Shown: piece after piece, positions 35,460-46,628 of the stretch | Layout: every line of letters begins with the position of its first letter | How positions within the stretch are numbered: position 1 is the stretch's first letter | Source: Buxus sempervirens | Taxonomy: Eukaryota > Streptophyta > Magnoliopsida > Buxales > Buxaceae | Direction: 5' to 3' | Length of the DNA stretch: 64,000 nt | NCBI GenBank assembly: GCA_947561395.2 | Contig: OX387193.1 | Span: 30,560,276 to 30,624,275 of the forward strand | Notes under the pieces: model-generated | Databases searched by the model: none | The model's input: the letters and a program-made list of their open reading frames with translations, nothing else | Told to the model about the DNA's origin: nothing | Made by a program: the position numbers and the translations under genes

Positions 35460-37218
35460 CGCTCAACCCGATCCCCTAGGCGGTGGGCCAAGCGCCCTCA
35501 TTAAATCAATTATAAGGGGGCACCTAGCATGGTCACCCAGGTGATCATGACAAGCGCCTAGCACAAAAATGACCTTTTTGGACATTTTGAGCATATTTTG
35601 AACTATGGAATGAGTTTTGATCAATTCTAAACCATGTATGAATAGATTTTAGGTGTTTAGAGAGTACTTCAACTTAGGTCATCTTAGAAATTTAATCTAA
35701 TCAGATTTTCGGTTTCTTTTTTTTATAAAGATTGGTTTTGATTTGGAAATTTAAGGAAATTGTATTCTTTAAAAGTGAATTTACGGGCTTGTAAAACATG
35801 TTGAGTTATGTGATTGGAGAATGAAGTTGAGACTTCCTGTTAATTTGAAAAGACTACAAGCCTATGGCATTTCGGTAGGCCGCATGGCTTAGGAATTTAA
35901 TGAGAAGTGAATATGAGATTCACTTAGATTTAGTTTTGTACTTGGGGCAGATGGTGCCCTTATTAGTTTTGTTTAGTAAAAGGTTTTGAACAGTTATTTG
36001 TGAGTTTGTATGAGTCTAGTGGGCTTAGAGATGGTTGTGGGTCCATTGTCAACCTAGTCAGTGTATTACTGATGGCTTGTCGAGTTAACACCTGGGCCAT
36101 ATCTGCGTTCCACTGTGTGGGATCGGTGAAGCCTTCTTGTGGGATAGTTGAGCTGCGGCAACCCATTTTGCCGTGTGGGATCGGCGAGGTCTTCGTGTGT
36201 GTGTGTGTGTGGATGTGTTATTGGTTATATGGATGGATGGTCGCAGTTGACTGGGTTGTCTCTTGCCAGCCCATGCATGGGTGCTCCACTTGGGGTGATG
36301 ACCGCGTTCCGGCTTCTACCTATGAGTCGTGAGGTGGCAAATTGGTTGAGGGTGGTTATCTTGATTTATAGACACACTAATCCATGAGTCTTTCATAGAC
36401 ACTTTGTATTGATATTTGTATTGTTATATGTATTGCTTCTTTGCATGGTTTCGATAGGGTTTGAACATATGGTATATTAGCATGTTCCCTTATTATTTGA
36501 AAGTTGCATAAACTATTTCTTACCAGGCATTGTGCTACTTGCTGGGATGTTAATTTCACGTGTGTTCTGTTTTTATCGGTTTTGCTTTCAGATCCTGCTG
36601 GTGAGCAGAGCATTGGGACAGATTTACAGGGTGACCCGGAGTTGTAGACACCCCAAAATTGCACGATTTTTGATAAATCTTGAAGGAGAGAAATATTTTA
36701 TTGGAATTTTCAATTCTTTGCATTGGGTTTGAGATACTTAACCCATTTGAATCTAAAACCGTAAAGGAAAAGGCCCGAATTCAATCTTTTGTGCAAAGTC
36801 AAATTTTTTCCGGTTGAATTTTGTTGACTTTTGACCCCAGAAAATGAAAAAATTTTAAAGCCAGATTTCAAGATAATTTTTCCCGGTAATTAGGTTTTTA
36901 GCCATGTTATTGCATAAAAGAATTTTTTGAGATTTTAAATCTTGACGAATACCTTGGTTTTAACATGTTGAATCGTTTTACCGGACCTGAAAAATCAGAA
37001 TTTTGCCTAAAACTGGAAAGTTGACTTTTTATTCACTGGGAATTTGGGTCTGGAACTATTTTTAATGGATTCAAATTGGGGGGGGGGGGTGTTTGCTTAT
37101 TTACATGTAATATCTTAAGTAAATGGAGATTAAAAAATACGAGGACATTTACTTAAACGATATTACATGTAAATAAGTATTGCCTGTGTTAAAATTCGGA
37201 TAAAAGCTTCTTTTTTTT

Positions 37219-37288
37219 TTTGTATCCGACAGATAATGTCGGATACAAAGCTTTTTGCTTGTATCCGACTTGACATGTCGGATACAAG
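37219..37288. promoter_or_regulatory. Two perfect hairpins GTATCCGAC-N7-GTCGGATAC upstream of the LTR TATA box
   Basis: Hairpin 1: arms 37219-37230 and 37238-37249 (TTTGTATCCGAC/GTCGGATACAAA), 7-nt loop. Hairpin 2: arms 37258-37269 and 37277-37288 (CTTGTATCCGAC/GTCGGATACAAG), 7-nt loop. Both are perfect over 12 bp, spaced 8 bp apart, about 165-235 bp before the TATA box. Related hairpins stand before the TATA box of the LTR at 42681-46469. A role in transcription is inferred from position only. Confidence 0.75.
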
Positions 37289-37452
37289 CTTTTTGCTCAA
37301 AATTAGGGTTTTCCGAGAGTTTTTTACCTTTTACCATCATATCCCTCATTAAATGAGTGGAAATCTCAAAAATAGCCTTAGGGTTAAGGTTGGTGGGCTA
37401 TGGACCTTATGTTGTGTCTACCATCTCACAAACCCTAACCCTAGCCTTTGCC

Positions 37453-37460
37453 TATAAATA
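37453..37460 (+). promoter_or_regulatory. TATA box of the 36643-39511 LTR
   Basis: TATAAATA in TGCCTATAAATAGGAGGC, followed by an adenine-rich leader and a splice-donor-like CAGGTAAGC about 110 bp on. Confidence 0.7.
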
Positions 37461-37780
37461 GGAGGCTCCTCCTTAAGCAAATGGCCAACAACTCTTGTCA
37501 AGAACTTTTGTCAAGAAGAGCTCCGAGTGAAGAGGGAAACCACTGCGGAACTGCTTCCAGAACCCAGGTAAGCCTCAAACCTATCTTTAATTTTCTGTTT
37601 TTACATTCTAGATCTAGATCTCTTCTTCTACCTTTCTGTAGAATAAGGCCTTGATGTGTGTATGAAAACCCTTCCCCGGCTCAAAGTATCTCAAGACTCC
37701 TCCTAGCCGTAAAACGTGAATGCGGGATTTAGGAGAAACGAGACTGGGGATTGATCCTAGTGCTAAAACCTCTTTTGAAT

Positions 37781-38102
37781 AAGCCTTTTGAATCTGTGAA
37801 GACCGTTCCATATTCAAAGTACCCCAAGATTATCTTAAAGAACCGTGTTTAACGGGGAGAGAGAACTAAGGGAAACGATAATGGAACGGAACCCTAGGTT
37901 GTTCTAGAACCCTTTTTTTTATTGATCTAAATGCATGCTATAAGCCTTGTGATTCTATGAAAACCGTTTCATATTCAAAGTATCCCAAGATTATCTTGAA
38001 GAACCGTGTTTAACGGGGAGAGAAAACTAAGGGAAACGATAATGGAACGGAACCCTAGGTTGTTTTAGAACCCTATTTTGATTGATATGAATGCATGCTA
38101 TC
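37781..38102 (+). repeat. 161-bp tandem repeat, two close copies and a diverged third
   Basis: Copies 37781-37941 and 37942-38102 share long runs such as AACCGTGTTTAACGGGGAGA, GGGAAACGATAATGGAACGG and ATGCATGCTAT. A weaker copy precedes them from about 37655. They lie in the transcribed leader of the innermost solo LTR. Confidence 0.85.
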
Positions 38103-39906
38103 TTTGCTATGTTGTTGGAATGATTTTTACACCTACACATACATGGCACGTGATTTTGGCGGGATAGGCTCATATTTCGGATTTATTGCATTTATTGTGA
38201 TAAATCTGAAATAAATAGCCCCAAGCAATTCTGGAATGTCTTTAAATGATTTTCAAGTGATTTTGATCTATCTTGCACGGATCACACACCTCTTGTCACT
38301 GTTTTGAGTTATTTTTATCCAAAATGGTTTAACTTGACAGCAATTGTACCCCAACTTCAGACACTCATAACTTCATCGTCCGGATGATTTTTGGAGTGAT
38401 TATAGAAGCATGGAAAAGGTGAGGCTGTCTAGTTTATGCCTACCAAATTTCATTAATTTCTATCAAGTGGATTTTTGACACCTCTCTGTCGAAGTTTATA
38501 GGTCAGTTCTAATCTGAATACAGAACTTGTCACTTTGACTGAGCGCCATGTGCTTGTTTTAAGTCCGATTCGAGTGATTCTTGTTTTTGAGTTTTCCTAT
38601 TGAAGTCTAGTTTTAAATTCAGTTGGTTTCATAATTTTTTGACTCCATTTGTGTCGTGAGCAACAGATTTACTCAGAGCTGTTCAATAGCACTTTTCTGG
38701 GTAAATCTGTGATCTTCGGGGCCTGTTCTGGAGACCACCCAAGGCAAATCCGAATGAATTTTTGTATGAGGCTAGTTTTAGTTGAAAGATAGTTATACAG
38801 GCTTCACTCACATCAAATTGCATGGATTTATATGGAGCCGATTTTTCTAAATGATTTTCCAAAGTTGCCCACTTACCACTTTTGATCATCTCTAGCAGCA
38901 GATTTTAAAGGAGCGTAACTCCTAGGATTTCAACCGGATTTAATTGAAATTTTCCATGAGTCTCTTATTTATCATAATCTTTCAAATGGATTTAGTTTGA
39001 GTCAATTTAAATGGGATTTGAATGATTTCAAGACTAAGGGTTCTTGCTTTTACCGAATTTCCTGGATTTAACTCAACTTGGTTTTGTACAATCTTTGCTT
39101 TGATTTCCATTTATTGTTGATATTCCAGAAATGATATTGACATAAAAGAGGATCTGGAATCCATTTGGATCTTCATGTGAAGATATCATACATTTGTCCT
39201 TTTTCAAGGTTTTTAATGATTTTTAGCAAGCTTTCTTATCTTTTTTGCATGAACAAACACTTGGCAACCACCTTGTGTGGGTGAATGGGGGTGATTAACA
39301 CCTTCCCCTGTTCATAATCTAATCCCCTTACCCATCTCTGGATTTGATTTTCAAGTAGAGTTATTTTTACTCTAGAATTTGCCTTTTAGCTCTTTTTTGG
39401 TGTCCATTCACACCTCCAAAAATCTGAATGGTGGCGACTCTCCCATTTTACGTTGAGCCCGTGTGTTGATGGAAGGGGAATCATTCCGGTGATTTTTTCC
39501 CATGTCTCACAGGAGTATAGGCCGGAGGATTATTTCCACCCTATGTAGCATCTCTGTTTAAGACATTCTGATCACTTTTTAGTTTAGATATGATGTATTT
39601 TGGATTGATGGTTTCTTTTGTATATGGTTGTTCATACCTTGAGAGAGATTGTGAGTTGCTAGTCACCCATTTTGTAGATGATCTTCTATTTCCTTTTGGT
39701 GTACTAGTTTATACACTTAGGTGATGGTATTTTGATTGGATGGCTTACACTTGCACACAACCACCTTTCCCTTATCTTGTGCACTCTGATGAATTATCTT
39801 AAAATGTCATATCTTTGTTTATAAGATTGTTGAGTGCCCATAAGTAGTGCTTAGGGACGGGTTGGTGCCTTTAATGGGTAGACTCGGTTTGGGGCGCTAC
39901 AATATG

Positions 39907-40210
39907 TGTAATAGGAACAGAAGTTCCATTGGGCAATTTAACAAATGAATTGACTGCAGAAGTTATTGAGGTAAGTAAATTAGTTGAACTAACCATATGA
40001 TCGGTTGACCAGTATCTATAATCCAAGTAACCTCTGATTGATACAATTTTGACTCCTTTAGAATAGAAAAATTCAGAAAGATACCTGACATGTTGGAGAA
40101 CAAATGATCTTTAGTTTGAGATGTAGAAGAACAAACTTGATAAGCTTGAGGTTGAATCTGTTCTGCAGGAACTTGATGCGGATTATGTTTAATGTATAGC
40201 TGAATCAAAG
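39907..40210 (-). pseudogene. Copia protease region
   Basis: The minus frame reads ...LKESKLYQSEVTWIIDTGQ, containing the WIIDTG active-site motif of copia aspartic proteases. The family continues GATDHM, but here a small frame error turns it into QPIIW. The solo LTR (34824-39901) was inserted just downstream, between protease and pre-integrase. Confidence 0.8.
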
Positions 40211-41520
40211 CTAAAATCTACTTGTATTGCTTAGGAGTTGAAGAGTTCTCTGATGAGACATCAGAGGAATAAGTGGAAACTTGATTGGCTGAAGTATTCT
40301 GGCCTTTTGGTATGAATTTATATATGGGAGGATATCCATGCAACTTAAAACATTTGTCTATGGTATGACTTATAATCCCACAGTGAGAGCAAGTAGGTCT
40401 CTCCTTCTTTCCAAAAAGTGGCCTACAAGTAGACTTATTACAGTACTGTCCACAGTGGCGGAACCACCTTAGAGCTAGAGGGGGCAATTGCCCCACCTAA
40501 AATTTTATTTTTTAATTTAAAATATATTTTTTCTTATATGTTTTAATTGAAATTTATGTTTTGCCCCCTCTAAAATTTCTGGTTTGCCCCCTTAACTCAT
40601 TAAAATTTCTATATTTCATGAGAAGTGTTAATTGAGAATTTTTTTTGCCCCCTCAGATTTGGAGTCCTGGTTTCGCCACTGACTGTCCAAAATTATAAGA
40701 CTGATCAGAATTGCCTTTACTTAACATAGCTACAGAATCTATGTTTGGTAGGCCAACACTATAAATCGTCCTCTGCCTTTCTTCTTGAACCACTAGAGAA
40801 AAAACTTTATCAATAGAAGGAAGTGGATCTCGAAGTAGAATCTAAACCCTAATCTCAGCAAAACTCTCATTTAACCCCATCAAAAACCTCATAATATACT
40901 CTTGTTCTTAATTTTCTTGCAAGGTCTTCAAAATACTACAAGTGCAAGATTTCATTACTCCACAAGAACAAGAAGGAATTGGAGTAAGATTAACCAACTC
41001 ATCCCATAAAGCCTTCATTTTAGTGTAATAAGTAGTAACATGCATCTAATCTTGAAAAATTGAGGAAATGAATTTCTGTAACTGGAAAATTCTAGGAGCA
41101 TTCTTTTCACAAAATCGATCCTTCAGATCTAACCATAACTCCCTAGCATCATTGATATATCTAACACTATCTGATATATCTGATGAAAGAGAGTTCAAAA
41201 TCCATGAAAGAATCATATTGTTACCTTGAAACCAAGCTTGATAGTGAGGATCACTTTGATCAGATGGATGTAGCTATGAACCATTTATAAAACCTAGCTT
41301 GTTCTTGGCTCCCAAGGCTACTGTGAAGCTTTTGCTCCAAGATTCATAGTTTGCTCCTGTCAAAATCTGCGTAGCAAATTTCATGCTAGAATGATCTCGA
41401 TTGGCAACATGATACGGATCAGCAAAAGGATCAACAACCTCAACACGAGGGAAATAAGAATTAGGAGAACTCATATGCGCCTCAACACGAGGGGAAGAAG
41501 AATTAGGAGAACTCATAGCA
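40211..41520 (-). pseudogene. Copia gag, interrupted by a MITE
   Basis: The minus-strand frame begins near 41513 with a Ser/Pro-rich stretch, then DPFADPYHVANRDHSSMKFA and LTGANYESWSKSFTVALGAKN, the start of the copia gag (UBN2/Retrotran_gag) domain. It continues through further frames with AWFQGNNMILSWILNSLS and IFQLQKFISSIFQD to a CCHC knuckle CSHCGIISHTIDKCFKLHGYPP near 40390. Several stops are present. A 229-bp hAT MITE sits between the gag core and the knuckle. Confidence 0.85.
40453..40681. mobile_element. hAT-type MITE, target duplication ACTGTCCA
   Basis: Starts CAGTGGCGGAACCACC and ends TGGTTTCGCCACTG, imperfect inverted ends of about 13 bp. A perfect 8-bp duplication ACTGTCCA flanks it (40445-40452, 40682-40689), the hAT hallmark. 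At 229 bp it has no coding capacity. The internal TTGCCCCCTC-type words are characteristic of its family. It inserted into the copia gag. Confidence 0.93.
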
Positions 41521-41532
41521 GCTCCGATACCA
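41521..41532 (-). promoter_or_regulatory. Primer binding site of the copia element
   Basis: TGGTATCGGAGC on the minus strand, directly next to the 5' LTR end. It differs by one base from the plant initiator-Met tRNA-complementary sequence TGGTATCAGAGC. Confidence 0.9.
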
Positions 41533-42370
41533 TGAAAGATCAAAATAGAGGAAGAAGATACTAAAGAAACAGTAAAAAAAGAAGAGAAAAGCTTGAGAGA
41601 AATTGTTTAGTCTTTATTGATGAAAAGTGAACCTTCTTATATTCTACAATCTATTGTCAACTCTCTTATATACAAAATAAGAATGAATTACATAAATACA
41701 ACAGAATCAAAACTAAATGAGCTGGCCATGTGGAGTTAGTTAGATTTGTTGAGATCATCATGCTAATGTGGAATAGTTCCCTTAGGAAAGATAACTAATT
41801 GAGCTAATTTTGAACTAATAGAAATTGATTTTAGGCTAGCTAAGATATACTTCAACAGGGGGAGATTGTTACACAAAATCTCCCCCTTTTCAAGGGAAAC
41901 TGTACGATAATTTCCTCATTCTACTTCAGAAAAAAATTATATATTTTGTTCATGGGAAAATGTAGACTCATTGGAAGAAAAGAACTAAAAGGAAAGGAAA
42001 TTGGTCTTTTACTTCCCTTTACATTGTTTCCCACCAAACCAAAATATAGCCTTAAATACTGTAAAATCCCGAAATTTTAGTTAATGAATTAAAATTTGAT
42101 TTTATGGTTAATAATGATTTTATTGGTGGAAATTTTAGGAAATGAGAAATAAAATTATTTCTCAGAAAATTTTCAGAAATTTAATGAAGGAGAACCTATT
42201 AATTAAGATATGTGGTTAGGTTAATTTAATTTATAATGTCGTAATGAATAAAAGCATGGGATCATGTGTTATTTTATAAAATTGGTCTGGTTGTGTACAT
42301 AAGTTTTGGTGGAGTGGCATGGTAGCAAAACACCAGAAAATTCAAGAAGAAATGGGTGGCAATTTGTGGT

Positions 42371-42378
42371 TATAAATA
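42371..42378 (+). promoter_or_regulatory. TATA box of the outer LTR
   Basis: TATAAATA in GGTTATAAATAGGTAG, about 310 bp after the LTR start. Confidence 0.65.
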
Positions 42379-43273
42379 GGTAGTGCTAGTTGGTTTAGTT
42401 CTTTTTGTTGGATTTAGATACTTCTGGAGAAGAAGGTCAGAATCTTCTGGAGAAAGAGTTGGAAGTAGATATGAGAAAATAGAATTCGCAGGAATGGCCG
42501 ATTGAGTTGAAGAGAAATTTGAAAGCTAGGAGTCGAATGTAAGAAGATCAATGCTAGAAGTGAAGAATTCGGCTAACTTCAAAGAATTCAGGTGAGATTA
42601 ATTGTAATTTTTGAATTAAATGAATTGAGGTAAAGATTGATGAATATAAATTAAATATGCTCATATCTGAGTTGATCGTATGAACATTTCAGAAAATTGG
42701 AGAAGGATTTGCGCTCCCGGAAGAGTCGGAAATGCAAACCCTAAACAAAAAGTCAAACCCTGAGGGGTCGAAATTTGACCTTTTGATCAAGTGATAATTG
42801 GCCACCTTGCTTTATCTCAATAGATAGAGAATCCCGACACAAGTCCAACGCAACTGAGTTTGCTGGAATCGGAGTCCGGATAAAGGTTCTGTGGGCCGGT
42901 CAAACTTGAGGGTGAGGCGAAAGTTGACTTTTTTCGAACCCCGAGCCAGGTACTTAGCTCTATGTCATTGGATGGAGGGCTCCGATACGAGTCCAACGCA
43001 ACTGAGTTTGCTCAAATCGGAGTTCGGATGAAGGAGATATGAGCTGTCGAAGTTTCCGAGCAGAAAAACCGGAAACTGCACACGTGGCAAAAAGCTGCAC
43101 ACGTGGCGAGTGGTGCAAGAAAATATCTCGAGGGGCAATCCGTAAATATCCAAACATGCAAAATATCCCAGGGTTTAAAGCAAAATTTCGCAGGGGACAA
43201 TCCGTAGATATCTAAAAGTGTCAAATCGGTCGAATCGGTCAAGTCGAGGGGCAAATCCGTAATTTTTCGATTT

Positions 43274-43520
43274 GTGTCCGACCAAATATGTCGGATACAC
43301 TTGCTCCTCTTCATATCCGGACTCAAATGTCAGATACAAAGATTTGCTTGGGAAGATTCACGCCGATTCCCCGACAAATTCGCGGCGGCATTAAATTTTT
43401 GAAATAATTTTGTTTGTATCCGACATTTTATGCCGGATACATAGGAGGTTTAGTGTATCCTACATTAAATGCCGGATACAAAGGACATGTAGTGTATCCG
43501 ACATTTAATGCCGGATACAT
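43274..43520. promoter_or_regulatory. Array of GTATCCGACAT-type hairpins directly upstream of an LTR TATA box
   Basis: Five imperfect palindromes: 43274-43300, about 43309-43337, 43415-43440, 43455-43480 and 43494-43519. The last three are close repeats about 39 bp apart, each GTATCC(G/T)ACATTTNATGCCGGATAC. The last one ends 12 bp before TATAAAAG at 43531. The same arms occur in the solo LTR at 36643-39511. Confidence 0.75.
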
Positions 43521-45383
43521 TAAGTTTGTCTATAAAAGCACAGCAGCCACCTCTGGCTGGGGGTTGGGTCTTTTTTGCTGTTTTCAGCCTTCTTCCCCCA
43601 CCTGTTTCCAGCTGAACCCTTCCCTCATTAACTCCTTTTGCCCCTCATCACCACATTACACTACCTCAAGCACTTACACTCTTCTTCTTCCTTCTTCTAA
43701 TTCACCCATACTCCAACAAGAGGGAGAGCAAGAGCTGCTGTGGTCAAGGAGGAAGGTCTCCAGCTGCTGTACTACATCAAGGGAACATCTCCACCTTGCT
43801 CAAGGGTTCAAGAACCCCCAGGTATTGCTTCTCACCAACTTTTACTTCATATATATATGAAAATGGGGTCTTTCTAAACATGTTAAGGTGCATGGTTCTT
43901 CATTTCTGCTGTAAGTCTATTTGAGTGCCCATATGGCATGTATTTGTTTTCTTCTTCACGTCATGAAGACCCCCAAAGGTAAGAGGTCCACGTAGGTTTT
44001 TAGTGAGCATGGAAGTCCATTTTTTACACACCTTGTAGTGCCATCTAGTTGCTGTTCTTGGGTTAGTTCTAGGCCTTTTGTGGGGGAGCATGTTCCCCTT
44101 GGTATGGAGATCTCATGTATCCCGGTAATACACCCCCCCCCCCCCCCCCCCCATTGCCCTTCTTGCTTTCTCCTTTTTTGTGTGTGTGTGTGTTGTTTTT
44201 ATCACTTCTTCTTACATTTTTGGGCTTCCTATGATGGCCGTACCACCCATGGCTTGTTGTTTGTGGTTATACTATAACATGCTCCATGATCCCCCTTTGA
44301 ATGTTGTTATTTTGCTCATCTAGGTGCCCCCATAATTAATGTATGTCTATAACATGTTACCATCTGGGCTTGCTGATTTGCTTGGGAGTGTATGCATGTC
44401 CATCCCCCTATTTTGCTCATTGTTTCGTGATACCATGCATGCTACCTTCCCCCTCTTTTTGCATGAGTGAGCCCCCCAAGTTTACTACTGTCCTTAATGT
44501 TTGCAGCATGTTATTTCGCTTGATGGTTCTACATGTACATGTTTGCCCAGGTGAGCCACTTGCGTGCTCCCCCTCACCCCACGACCTCCTTTATGTTGAC
44601 CCATATGAGTTGCTGTAGGGAGTAGCAGAAGGTTCTTGTGCCACTGCTGTTCCCAGCATGTTTGCTAACACCTATGCAGCCCCATGAGCATGATCCCCTT
44701 TTCTTTCCATTTTTGCTCTTCAAGCCCAGCCCATTAACCCACAGCCATGTTCCTTTTATCCTATTTATACTAACCTTCTGTTTTCTAGATAGGAATGCAT
44801 GCTCCCCATGCCCTGTGTAACCATGTTGTCATATTGGAGGTTAGCATGTCCCCATACCCCCTCCACCTTCTTAGTCTTCTGTTTGTTTGTTCTTATGAAC
44901 CAAAGCTCTCCCCTACTAGTTGCTGTTGTGCACCCCATAAGCATGCATCACCCCCCAGGACAGCAGCTGTCCCAGTGGAAATGACCTCCCATTACATGCT
45001 TAAAGCCCACCTGAATTCCCCTTTGATGAGCTGCTGTTTTCTCTTCCTATAGTAGGTTTATTGGCCTTCACTTGATTGTTTGAGATGCATGATTGCTTGG
45101 GTTCGATTGCTTGCTGAGTGATGGTGTGGAATCACCAAAACGGGAGTACCAAGACCCCCACCCCCTTCTGCTGGTGTGGTATTGAAGAGAAGGAGGGCAG
45201 CACCTCCATGCCTTCTTCCACCCACTTGCTTTAGTTAGGAAACCCCAAAAATAAAACCAAATGAGGCTTCTCCCAAACCTGAACCAATGTGGGCCCACCC
45301 AGGGGCCCACCTGACTTGTCAAAACCCCTAGGAACCCCCTGGAAACAACTCCAAATGGCAGAACTCCAAAAAAGACCATTTCA

Positions 45384-45452
45384 AGGTGATCCGGCAACTC
45401 AGGCCGGATCACCTGTGGCCTATGTGTATCCGGCAACTAAGGACGGATACAC
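45384..45452. repeat. Two perfect hairpins in the LTR body
   Basis: Arms AGGTGATCCGGC (45384-45395) and GCCGGATCACCT (45403-45414), 7-nt loop. Then arms GTGTATCCG (45424-45432) and CGGATACAC (45444-45452). The arm words resemble the promoter hairpins (TATCCG/CGGATA). Confidence 0.8.
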
Positions 45453-45592
45453 GACAAAAAATGCAATTTTTATGTCTTTTGATCCTTGTTGAATTTTCAT
45501 GCTATTTTTAACCGAACCAAGTCAACCAATAGGGTTTTCGGGTCACCCGGAAACCCAACTTGAGACATGGACCGCCGGTCCAACTCGGAATA

Positions 45593-46145
45593 CCCGTGGG
45601 CCTTCCAACGGGGCCCACCAAGCCCGATGAGTCCAAAAGCATGCAAATAAGTAAGTTAAATAAAGTGAACTAATTGAACCGGGCAGGCCAAACCCAATGC
45701 GGCACACCCGAACCTTGATGTATGGAATGATGTGAATTGCATGGTTTGGCTGAGACCCAGGGTTAGGGCCTATCGGGCCCGCTAATCGAACCAAGGAAGG
45801 GTGCAAACCCCAGACTTCAAGGAACTGGGCTTTCAAGCCCCAAATTTGAATCGCAGGCCCCAAGCCCAATATCCCGCTCACTTTGGCAAAGATGAACAAG
45901 ATAATCTAAAAATATTTTGGCATCCATTATGGGGGCCCACAAACCAATACAGGCTCACTTATTACATGAAAATCACATAAGTCTCCAACTTGAATAAACT
46001 AAGTAAAATTAATTCATTTTCACCCAAGTCCACAGGGCCTCTTAGGACTAGGCAGAGGCCCACCAGGGGCATGTGGGCTTAGTCAAGCCCACCAAGGACA
46101 TCGTGGGCCTTCCAACGGGGCCCACCCATGCAGACTCAGATCACC
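45593..46145. repeat. Repeated GTGGGCCTTCCAACGGGGCC words
   Basis: The block occurs at about 45595 and again at about 46104, within a stretch rich in GGGCCCACC. It lies in the 42681-46469 LTR. Confidence 0.6.
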
Positions 46146-46628
46146 CAAATTAAGCAAGATAAAACCAATTAAAGGGACCCACACCACTAAGGCAGTCCCA
46201 CCAGACTTAAACAAATTGCATATCGGATTAGAAATCGGGTGAGAAACCAAAGCAAGCTGACTCAAACCAGAGAACCCACGAGACCCGTCATCCAACGAGG
46301 TGGTCTGGGGTGTCTACGGACTTCCCCAAACCGCAACCGAGAACCTACTTAGAATCTCAAGCCACAGACCAGACTAATAGACAAGATTAGGCACCCAGGT
46401 GTCCGCCTACACCCCATCAGGCGGTGGCGACTCCGAACTTTCTCGTGCCGCGTTTCCGACGCGCGCACATCGTGTTATCGTTATTGTTACATGTTTAATA
46501 ACCAATCCATGTTTTATAACTATGAAAAATGTATTTGAGCATACATGTGCTACTTGTTAGGATATTCGTATCTCATTCCAGTTTTATTTTGTTTTCAGAT
46601 CTTGGAGAGGACGATATTGAAGGGTAGA

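Larger units (their letters stand above)
36643..39511 (+). mobile_element. Solo LTR, target duplication GGAGT, third nesting level
   Basis: Starts TGTAGACACCCC and ends CATGTCTCACA, flanked by GGAGT at 36638-36642 and 39512-39516. The surrounding LTR reads continuously across (CCCGGAGT/ATAGGCCGG). It has a TATA box at 37453-37460, upstream hairpins at 37219-37288, a leader with a good splice donor (CAGGTAAGC near 37567), a 161-bp tandem repeat, and a GGTGGCGACTC block near its end that is shared with the solo LTR 42681-46469. Family: possibly Tat/Ogre-like, by that block only. Confidence 0.9.
34824..39901 (+). mobile_element. Solo LTR (gypsy type), target duplication ATATG, nested in copia
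   Basis: Starts TGTGAGACCCTG and ends GGGGCGCTACA, with ATATG on both sides (34819-34823, 39902-39906). Copia coding sequence resumes exactly at the duplication. Without the inner 2869-bp insertion and its 5-bp duplication it is about 2.2 kb, with no internal coding region. A segment of GGCGGTGGGCC/AAGCGCC-type inverted words, including a long G run, lies at 35360-35570. Confidence 0.93.
32015..41857 (-). mobile_element. Ty1/copia element with two LTRs, nested insertions inside
   Basis: The LTRs are 32015-32338 (3' LTR) and 41533-41857 (5' LTR), about 325 bp each and roughly 90% alike by eye. On the minus strand the 5' LTR starts TGTTGAAGTATATC and ends TTTCA. It is followed at once by TGGTATCGGAGC (41521-41532), a near-match to the initiator-Met tRNA primer site TGGTATCAGAGC. 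A purine tract TTGAGGGGGCG precedes the 3' LTR. The flanks are GGGAG (left) and GGGGG (right), a target duplication with one mismatch. Without the inserted solo LTR and MITE the body is about 3.9 kb, shorter than a full copia because the RNase H part is missing. All frames carry stops, so it is dead. Confidence 0.92.
42681..46469 (+). mobile_element. Solo LTR, 3.8 kb, target duplication TCGTA/TCGTG
   Basis: Starts TGAACATTTCAG and ends GCGCGCACA. The flanks are TCGTA (42676-42680) and TCGTG (46470-46474), one mismatch. The beginning aligns loosely with the starts of the LTRs at 1-357 and 36643. Features include hairpins before a TATA box (TATAAAAG, 43531-43538), a leader, a 20-C run, a second pair of hairpins at 45384-45452, GGGCCCACC-rich repeats (45290-46140), and a GGCGGTGGCGACTCC block near the end. 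No coding region was found. The frame at 43414-43860 is produced by the hairpin repeats. Confidence 0.75.

Noticed and set aside
35963..36664. Frames of 67-110 residues around 36.0-36.6 kb
   Set aside because: They lie in the solo LTR 34824-39901, and one spans a (GT)n stretch; no similarity.
43414..43860. 148-residue frame starting with three YPT-NAGY repeats
   Set aside because: The repeats are the palindromic promoter hairpins translated. The frame crosses the TATA box of the LTR.
44038..45052. Overlapping Pro/Cys-rich plus-strand frames
   Set aside because: Pyrimidine-rich LTR body sequence next to a poly-C run. No family similarity and no splice support.
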